Program-made: the position numbers and the translations under genes
The notes under the pieces: model-generated
Seen by the model: only the letters and a program-made list of their open reading frames with translations
What the model was told of the DNA's origin: nothing
The model's database searches: none
NCBI RefSeq assembly: GCF_000015565.1
Contig: NC_008786.1
Coordinates: 5,010,501 to 5,074,500, forward strand
Direction of reading: 5' to 3'
DNA from: Verminephrobacter eiseniae EF01-2
Lineage (GTDB): Bacteria > Pseudomonadota > Gammaproteobacteria > Burkholderiales > Burkholderiaceae_C
DNA length: 64,000 bases
In this document: positions 58,184 through 64,000 of the stretch, one piece after another
Layout: each line of letters opens with the position of its first letter
Numbering within the stretch: the first letter of the stretch is position 1

Positions 58184-58963
58184 ATGAAGCAGTGCATCGA
58201 CTTGAACTCCGATATGGGCGAAGGCTTTGGCCCCTGGCGGATCGGTGACGGCATCGATGAGCAGATCATGCCGCTGATCAGTTCGGCCAACATCGCCACC
58301 GGCTTTCACGCGGGGGACCCGGGCACCATGCACAGAACCGTCGCGCTGGCCAAGGTGCATGGCGTCGGGGTCGGCGCCCACCCGGGGTTGCGCGACCTGG
58401 TTGGATTCGGTCGCCGCCATATCGACATCCCCGCCCCCGAACTGGTCAACGACATCATTTACCAGTTGGGCGCGCTCAGGGAGTTCGCGCGCCTGGCGGG
58501 CCTGCATTTGCAGCACATCAAGCCGCATGGCGCGCTGTACATGCACGCCGCGCGCGACGAAGCGCTGGCGCGGGCGCTGGTGGGCGCGCTGCAACTGACC
58601 GAACCCGGCCTGAGCCTGTATTGCATGGAGCAGTCGGTGACCTACCGCGTGGCGCGCGCGATGGGCCAGCCGGTGGTGCGCGAGTTCTATGCCGATCGCG
58701 ACTACGACGCCACAGGCTCGATCGTGTTCACGCGGCGCACCGGGCGGCTCGACCCGCGCACCGTGGCCGACAAGGTGGTGCGCGCCTGCGTCGAGGGCCG
58801 GGTGCGCACGGTGCAGGGGGGCGATATCGCCATCGGCTTCGACTCGGTGTGCATCCACAGCGACACCCCGGGTGCGCTCGAACTTCTGCAGGCCCTGCGC
58901 CAGGCTTTGGCCGACAACGCCATCCGGGTCGCCGCCCTGCCGGAAGTTCTTCAAACCGCCTGA
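58184..58963 (+). CDS. pxpA: 5-oxoprolinase subunit A (LamB/YcsF family)
   Basis: 259 aa. [57 protein letters not shown] and [19 protein letters not shown] are diagnostic of LamB/YcsF. With PxpB and PxpC it opens 5-oxoproline (pyroglutamate) to glutamate using ATP. First gene of a five-gene plus-strand operon under the divergent LysR regulator. Confidence 0.93.
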   Translation: MKQCIDLNSDMGEGFGPWRIGDGIDEQIMPLISSANIATGFHAGDPGTMHRTVALAKVHGVGVGAHPGLRDLVGFGRRHIDIPAPELVNDIIYQLGALREFARLAGLHLQHIKPHGALYMHAARDEALARALVGALQLTEPGLSLYCMEQSVTYRVARAMGQPVVREFYADRDYDATGSIVFTRRTGRLDPRTVADKVVRACVEGRVRTVQGGDIAIGFDSVCIHSDTPGALELLQALRQALADNAIRVAALPEVLQTA

Positions 58964-59019
58964 GCCGGCGACCACGGCGGCCCAGCGCGCCCCAAGCAAC
59001 CACCACCGGAGCACCCACC

Positions 59020-59265
59020 ATGCCGCAGATCGAAGTCCTGTCCCCGTTGCCCGGGATCTTCTACCGCCAGGCTGCGCCGGACGCGCCACCCTATGTCACC
59101 GAAGGCAGCCGCGTGCGCGTCGGCGATGTGCTCGGGCTGATCGAAGTGATGAAGCAGTTCAGCGAAGTGAGCGCCGAGGTGGACGGCGCCGTGCTGCGCT
59201 TTGCCGTCGGCAACGGCGATGCGGTGGAGCCGGGCCAGACGCTGCTGTTCATCGAAACCCCGTGA
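59020..59265 (+). CDS. Biotin carboxyl carrier protein-like
   Basis: 81 aa biotinyl-lipoyl domain only. LSPLPGIFYRQAAPDAPPYV and VGDVLGLIEVMKQFSEVSAE; the lysine of VMKQ is the biotinylation site (usual A/V-M-K-M). It lacks the long N-terminal Pro/Ala part of fatty-acid-synthesis AccB. Sits between pxpA and a biotin carboxylase gene, 57 bp and 12 bp away. Confidence 0.88.
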   Translation: MPQIEVLSPLPGIFYRQAAPDAPPYVTEGSRVRVGDVLGLIEVMKQFSEVSAEVDGAVLRFAVGNGDAVEPGQTLLFIETP

Positions 59266-59277
59266 GCGCGCAAGACC

Positions 59278-60639
59278 ATGAAGCCGGCCTTTGACACCTT
59301 GCTGGTCGCCAATCGCGGCGAGATCGCCGTGCGCATCATCCGCGCCGCGCGCGAGTTGGGCCTCAGGACGGTGGCCGTTTTCAGCGATGCCGATGCGGGC
59401 AGCCTGCCGACCCGGCTGGCCGACCAGGCGGTGCCCATCGGCCCGGCGCAGGCGGGCAAGAGCTATCTGAATGTCGCGGCGCTCCTGAACGCGGCCCGGT
59501 CGGTCGGTGCGGGGGCAATCCATCCCGGCTACGGCTTCCTGTCGGAAAACGCCGCCTTCGCCGAAGCAGTCACTGCGGCCGGCCTGGTGTTTGTCGGGCC
59601 TGGCGCCGCTGCGATCCGCACGATGGGCGACAAGGCGGCGGCCCGCCTGGCCGCGCAGCGCGCCGGCGTGGCGACCGTGCCGGGCAGCGCCGGCGCGGTG
59701 GACGGGATCGAGGAGGCGCTCCGCATTGCCGGCGACATTGGCTACCCGGTGCTGATCAAGGCCAGCGCGGGCGGCGGCGGGCGCGGCATCCACATCGCCG
59801 GCGATGCGAGCGAATTGCGCCAGGAACTGGGCCGGGCGCAGGCGCAGGCCAAAGCGGCCTTCGGCGACGCTGCGGTCTACCTGGAGCGCTTCATCCGGCA
59901 GGCCCGGCATATCGAGGTGCAGATCCTCGGCGACGGCAAGCGCGTCGTGCATTGCTTTGAGCGGGAATGCTCGTTGCAGCGCCGGCGCCAGAAAATCTGG
60001 GAAGAAGCGCCATGCGCCGCCATTGACGCGGCGACGCGCCAGGCGCTGTGCGACAGCGCGCTCGCGCTGGCCCGCGCGGTGGACTACAGCGGCGCCGGCA
60101 CGCTGGAGTATTTGTACGACGAAGACACGCGCGCGTTTTTCTTCATCGAGATGAATACGCGCATACAGGTCGAGCATCCGGTCACGGAGATGGTGACCGG
60201 CGTCGATCTGGTCAAAGAAATGCTGCGCATCGCGCTCGGCGAGCCACTGCGCTTGCAGCAAAGCGACATTGCCCTGCGCGGCGCCGCCATCGAGGTGCGC
60301 ATCAATGCCGAGAACCCGGCCAGAAACTTCATGCCCTGCCCGGGAACCTTGTCGTCGCTGCAAGTTCCGGGCGGCCCCGGCGTGCGCTTTGACAGCATGC
60401 TTTTTCCCGGCTGCCGGGTGCCGGCGTTTTACGACTCGCTGCTGGCCAAGTTGATCGTGCACGACGAGAACCGCCCGGCCGCGCTCGCGCGCCTGGAGCG
60501 CGCGCTCGACGAACTGGGCACCGAAGGGCTGACGACCACGCAGGGCCTGCACCAAAAGCTGGTGCGCGACCCGCAGGTGCGCGCCGGGCAATTGCACACC
60601 GGCTTCCTGGAAGCCTGGCTCGCCGCCCATCCGATGTGA
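59278..60639 (+). CDS. Biotin carboxylase (AccC-like)
   Basis: 453 aa. FDTLLVANRGEIAVRIIRAA, GAGAIHPGYGFLSENAAFAE, ATP-grasp lid YPVLIKASAGGGGRGIHIAG, HIEVQILGDGKRVVHCFERE, CSLQRRRQKIWEEAP and FIEMNTRIQVEHPVTEMVTG. Carboxylates the biotin of the neighbouring carrier protein with bicarbonate and ATP. It is unlikely to be the main fatty-acid enzyme because its gene lies within the 5-oxoprolinase operon and no carboxyltransferase of the AccA/AccD type is here. Confidence 0.93.
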   Translation: MKPAFDTLLVANRGEIAVRIIRAARELGLRTVAVFSDADAGSLPTRLADQAVPIGPAQAGKSYLNVAALLNAARSVGAGAIHPGYGFLSENAAFAEAVTAAGLVFVGPGAAAIRTMGDKAAARLAAQRAGVATVPGSAGAVDGIEEALRIAGDIGYPVLIKASAGGGGRGIHIAGDASELRQELGRAQAQAKAAFGDAAVYLERFIRQARHIEVQILGDGKRVVHCFERECSLQRRRQKIWEEAPCAAIDAATRQALCDSALALARAVDYSGAGTLEYLYDEDTRAFFFIEMNTRIQVEHPVTEMVTGVDLVKEMLRIALGEPLRLQQSDIALRGAAIEVRINAENPARNFMPCPGTLSSLQVPGGPGVRFDSMLFPGCRVPAFYDSLLAKLIVHDENRPAALARLERALDELGTEGLTTTQGLHQKLVRDPQVRAGQLHTGFLEAWLAAHPM

Positions 60640-60663
60640 AACCCCTTATCGCAGGATCAGGCC

Positions 60664-61599
60664 ATGACCCCATCGACTCCATCGACTCCATCGACCCCCT
60701 CGACCCGATTGCCCCCGGCCCGCTACACCTTCGGCGGTGACGAGCACCTGTTCGTCGAGATCAGCCAGGAGATGTCGCTGCCGGCCTTCTTCAAAGGGAT
60801 GGCGCTGACCACTGCGTTGAGCCAGCGCCGCATCGCCGGTGTCACCGAAGTCTGCCCGGCCAATGCCTCGTACCTGGTGCGCTTCGACCCGGACCAGATC
60901 GCGCCGAACCGATTGCTCGAGGTGCTCGAAGGCATCGAAGCCACGGCCGACGCTGCCGACATGGCGCTCGATACCCGCATCATCGAGCTGCCGGTGCTCT
61001 ACGACGACCCGTGGACCCATGAGTGCCTGATGCGTTTTCGCGAACGCCACCAAGACCCGGCCAGCACCGACATCGAGTACGCCGCGCGGACCAACGGACA
61101 CCGCAGCGTGGCGGACTTCATTGCCGCGCATTCGGGCGCGCCCTGGTTCGTCTCCATGGTCGGCTTCGTCGCCGGGTTGCCGTTTCTGTTTCAGATGGTC
61201 GAACGCGAGCGCCAGATCGAAGTGCCCAAGTACCTGCGCCCCCGAACCGACACGCCCCGGCTGACGCTGGGCCATGGCGGCTGTTTCGGCTGCGTGTATT
61301 CGGTGCGCGGAGCCGGCGGCTATCAGATGTTTGGCGTCACGCCGGCGCCGATCTTCGATCCCGAGCGGCGGCTGGCCTATCTGAAGGAGATGATGGTGTT
61401 CTTTCGCCCTGGCGACATCGTCAAGTGGCGCGCAATCACGCGCGCAGAGTACGAGCGCGACTGCGCCGCCGTCGAGGCCGGCACGTTTGACCTGCGCATC
61501 CGGCCGGTGCGGTTTTCATTGCAGCGCTTTCTGGCCGACCCCGACGGCTACAACGCCGGCCTGATCGCCAGCCTGCGCAGCCAAGGAGCATCAGCATGA
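60664..61599 (+). CDS. pxpB: 5-oxoprolinase subunit B (KipI/AHS1 family)
   Basis: 311 aa, longer than stand-alone KipI (about 220-240). AHS1 fold; APWFVSMVGFVAGLPFLFQM (usual GF.PGF.YL) and the C-terminal YQMFGVTPAPIFDPERRLAY. The N-terminus is a Ser-Thr-Pro repeat encoded by the 9-bp repeat at 60670-60705. Homologous to part of the carboxyltransferase half of urea carboxylase. Overlaps pxpC (ATGA). Confidence 0.88.
   Translation: MTPSTPSTPSTPSTRLPPARYTFGGDEHLFVEISQEMSLPAFFKGMALTTALSQRRIAGVTEVCPANASYLVRFDPDQIAPNRLLEVLEGIEATADAADMALDTRIIELPVLYDDPWTHECLMRFRERHQDPASTDIEYAARTNGHRSVADFIAAHSGAPWFVSMVGFVAGLPFLFQMVERERQIEVPKYLRPRTDTPRLTLGHGGCFGCVYSVRGAGGYQMFGVTPAPIFDPERRLAYLKEMMVFFRPGDIVKWRAITRAEYERDCAAVEAGTFDLRIRPVRFSLQRFLADPDGYNAGLIASLRSQGASA
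60670..60705. repeat. In-frame 9-bp tandem repeat at the 5' end of pxpB
   Basis: Two perfect CCATCGACT units followed by two degenerate ones, directly after the ATG at 60664, encoding Ser-Thr-Pro triplets. Confidence 0.85.
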
Positions 61600-62612
61600 G
61601 CGCCGCACGGCCGCCCGAAGGCGAAGGTGCTCCCGTGGGCATCGAGGTCATCGAGCCGGGGCTGGCGACAACGGTGCAAGACCTGGGGCGGCCGGGCTAC
61701 TACCACCTGGGCATACCGCAATCGGGTGCGCTCGACCAATACGCGCTGCGGCTGGCGAACCTGCTGGTCGCCAACGATGAAACGGCAGCGGCGCTGGAAT
61801 GCACGCTGCTGGCGCCACGGCTGCAATTTCGGCAAGACGCCATCATCGCGGTCACCGGCGCCGAGCTTGACGTGCGCATCGCGGGCCAGCCCGTCGCGCG
61901 CCATGCTGCGCATCTGATCGAGGCCGGACAGCAACTGAGCTTCGGCTTCATGAAAAGCGGCGCACGCGCCTACATCGCCGTGGCCGGTGGCATCGCTGTG
62001 CCGGTGGTGCTGGGCAGTCGCTCCACCTACGGGCTGGGGGCTTTTGGCGGCTTTGCCGGCCGCAAACTGCAAGCGGGCGACATATTGCCGCTGGGCATGG
62101 CCGCCAGGCCAGCCGCCATTGGCCGCGTAGCACCGCCGGAGTTCGCCGTGGCCACGCCCAAGGAGCAGCTACTGCGGGTTCTGCCCGGCCTGTACTTTCA
62201 CAGACTGCACCAGGACTCGGCCGCCAGTTTCTTTGACGACTGCTGGTCGGTCGCGCCCGAGGCCGACCGCATCGGCTACCGCTACCGTGGCGGCCGGGCG
62301 CTGGCGTTCGAGCCGCGTGTGCAACCATTTGGCGCCGGCTCCGACCCCTCGAACATCGTCGACGCCGGCTATCCCTACGGATCGATACAGGTGCCCGGCG
62401 GCAGCGAGCCGATCATCTTGCACCGCGATGCCGTCTCCGGCGGAGGCTACGCAATGATAGGCACGGTGATCAGCGCCGACATGGACCGCATCGCGCAAAT
62501 GCAGCCCCACCACAAGGCGCGCTTCATCCGCGTCGACATGGAGCAGGCGCTGGCCGCCAGGGCCGCTTACCGCGAGCGGCTGCACCGATTGCGCAGCGCG
62601 CTGACCACCTGA
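61596..62612 (+). CDS. pxpC: 5-oxoprolinase subunit C (KipA/AHS2 family)
   Basis: 338 aa. IEVIEPGLATTVQDLGRPGY, YHLGIPQSGALDQYALRLAN, ECTLLAPRLQFRQDAIIAVT, YIAVAGGIAVPVVLGSRSTY and VDAGYPYGSIQVPGGSEPII mark the cyclophilin-like AHS2 family. Acts with PxpB and PxpA. Last gene of the operon. Confidence 0.93.
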   Translation: MSAARPPEGEGAPVGIEVIEPGLATTVQDLGRPGYYHLGIPQSGALDQYALRLANLLVANDETAAALECTLLAPRLQFRQDAIIAVTGAELDVRIAGQPVARHAAHLIEAGQQLSFGFMKSGARAYIAVAGGIAVPVVLGSRSTYGLGAFGGFAGRKLQAGDILPLGMAARPAAIGRVAPPEFAVATPKEQLLRVLPGLYFHRLHQDSAASFFDDCWSVAPEADRIGYRYRGGRALAFEPRVQPFGAGSDPSNIVDAGYPYGSIQVPGGSEPIILHRDAVSGGGYAMIGTVISADMDRIAQMQPHHKARFIRVDMEQALAARAAYRERLHRLRSALTT

Positions 62613-62740
62613 CGCCACCCGAGCGCGCCGGCGCACCGGTACCCGGGCCTGCGACCGATCGTTGCCGTGGCCGCCGGCCGGGTGTGGCCGCGCTGCGGGG
62701 CTCGATGCCGGTTTTGCTCTGATCCATGAGAGACTGCAAC

Positions 62741-64000
62741 TTACCGATGATTGGAAATTGCCGTCAACCACCATATCAGAAGCGCTGCCAGTGATATGAC
62801 TGCTGCGATCCACATGGCGGTATGCATGCTGGCATTGAATGGATGGATGGCTACAGACAATGCCCCAAAAATTGCAACCCCAATGGATGCACCCGTTTGG
62901 CGGGACGAGTTTTGTACACCTGCGGCTACTCCCGCTCGACTCTTCTCGACGGTTCCCATCAGTGCAGTGGTTGCAGCCGGCGTGATAAGACCTGCTGCGA
63001 GACCGATCACTGGCAGGGGCAAAGCTATCATCCAATATGGTGAATCTGCAGTGACGGGTAGCAATCCGAAAAATCCTGTGGCATATAATCCAAGGGCCAC
63101 TGCAACCGGCCAGCGCGGGCCGTATTTTTTTGTCAGGCGACTCGAAATCATACTCCCAAATGTGACCATCGCCGTCAATGGTAAAAACGAGAGACCGGTC
63201 TGGAGCGCTGAATAATTACGCACTTGTTGAAAATAGAGACTGAGCATGAATACGAGTCCATAAAAGATGAGGGCCGACACCATGGTCACAACCACCGACC
63301 CGGAAAATAATCCGTTCCCAAAGAATGACAGTGGCAGCATTGGCTGATCGCGCAACGATTCGATCACCAGGAACAGCCCTCCCGAGGCAATACTCACCGC
63401 AATGCCGATCAAAATCGGCAGAGATTGCCAACCCAGCACCGGCCCTTCGATGAGCACCGTGATCAGGGAGCCTAACGCCACAATGAGGGACAACTGACCA
63501 CTCAAATCGAGATGACGGATTTGTGCTTCACTTTTGTCGCGTGCTACGCGCCAAGTCAACCAAACTCCAAGTAATCCGATCGGAACGTTTGCCAGGAAAA
63601 TACTGCGCCATCCGAACATGTTGATCAATAGCCCACCGACCAACGGACCAGCAGCCATTGCAGCACCGCCGCAACTTGCCCAGACACCGAATGCCACGGC
63701 GCGTTCTCCAGGATCGGGATAGGCATGATTGATCAAGGTCAACGAACACGGCACCAGCAAGGCAGCACCCACACCCTGCAGTACGCGAGCGATGGTGAGA
63801 ATGGTCAAATCGGGTGCGAATCCACACAAGGCCGATGCGGCGGTGAACAGGGCCAGTCCTGCCAAGTAAATATTTCTTGCCCCCCAGCGATCCCCTAGCG
63901 TACCCCCTGACAGCAAAAGACAGGCGAATGCCAATGTGTAAGCGTTCACCACCCATTGCAACCCCGAAATGTGGGTATGCAGGGCATTTGAAATGCGTTC
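62741..64000 (-). CDS. MFS drug/solute transporter, DHA2 (EmrB/QacA) family, partial
   Basis: 420 codons visible; the N-terminus lies beyond the window. Early residues read LHTHISGLQWVVNAYTLAFA, then LLLSGGTLGDRWGARNIYLA (motif A), RVLQGVGAALLVPCSLTLIN, GVWASCGGAAMAAGPLVGGL (motif C) and FLANVPIGLLGVWLTWRVAR. The family has 14 membrane helices and exports drugs or metabolites by proton antiport. Lower GC than the pxp operon beside it. Convergent with pxpC. Confidence 0.9.
   Translation of the reverse strand, partial: ERISNALHTHISGLQWVVNAYTLAFACLLLSGGTLGDRWGARNIYLAGLALFTAASALCGFAPDLTILTIARVLQGVGAALLVPCSLTLINHAYPDPGERAVAFGVWASCGGAAMAAGPLVGGLLINMFGWRSIFLANVPIGLLGVWLTWRVARDKSEAQIRHLDLSGQLSLIVALGSLITVLIEGPVLGWQSLPILIGIAVSIASGGLFLVIESLRDQPMLPLSFFGNGLFSGSVVVTMVSALIFYGLVFMLSLYFQQVRNYSALQTGLSFLPLTAMVTFGSMISSRLTKKYGPRWPVAVALGLYATGFFGLLPVTADSPYWMIALPLPVIGLAAGLITPAATTALMGTVEKSRAGVAAGVQNSSRQTGASIGVAIFGALSVAIHPFNASMHTAMWIAAVISLAALLIWWLTAISNHR

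Overview
GC-rich DNA of a betaproteobacterium, most likely Burkholderiales/Comamonadaceae. The evidence is a betaproteobacterial DksA (single Cys), TTT/Bug tricarboxylate-type transport genes, an mraZ-to-ftsZ cluster of the usual betaproteobacterial order, and the dapF-DUF484-xerC and hslVU blocks. The abundance of palindromic repeats and IS debris makes me think of Verminephrobacter-like symbionts, but that is an inference from memory, not proven here.

Layout. 1-4136 is a decayed accessory edge: a PLP decarboxylase broken by an in-frame TGA, a DUF3291/SnoaL-like gene and an IS1111-type IS110 element with a 12-bp inverted repeat. 4137-18546 (mostly minus strand) is a molybdenum hydroxylase (form II CO-dehydrogenase-like) system: coxS-coxL-coxM, coxD (MoxR ATPase), coxE (VWA), coxG, xdhC and a ModE-type regulator. 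It is split by a tctC-tctB-tctA transporter plus Ldh-type dehydrogenase block. 19528-25477 is an actinobacterial-looking sugar ABC operon (lipoprotein, two permeases, a large glycosidase, no ATPase), probably transferred. 25669-39000 holds an MBL hydrolase, tRNA-Arg(CCU), mutS, dapF, DUF484, xerC, a CobW GTPase, dksA, a STAS-like protein and hslVU. 39154-57002 is a complete dcw cluster: mraZ, rsmH, ftsL, ftsI, murE, murF, mraY, murD, ftsW, murG, murC, ddl, ftsQ, ftsA, ftsZ. Most neighbours are joined by 4-nt ATGA overlaps. 57045-62612 is a LysR regulator and a 5-oxoprolinase (pxpABC) operon containing a biotin carboxyl carrier protein and a biotin carboxylase. An MFS transporter runs off the right end.

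The most interesting signal is a 166-bp palindromic element present twice, about 95% identical (25292-25457 and 30097-30262). Both copies sit inside protein-coding genes, in the same orientation and the same reading frame. If it is treated as a 160-bp core plus a duplicated TA dinucleotide, each insertion adds exactly 54 codons. Removing it from dapF restores a normal-length DapF (294 aa); removing it from the glycosidase leaves a gene that ends at its own stop. This resembles the protein-coding palindromic elements known from Rickettsia, in an unrelated lineage. Two further, different palindromes of about 160 bp lie in intergenic gaps (7917-8077 and, weaker, 13445-13607), and a 37-bp hairpin array with compensatory changes precedes dksA. 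Several genes (xdhC, modE, pxpB, ftsQ) carry in-frame 9- or 24-bp tandem repeats.
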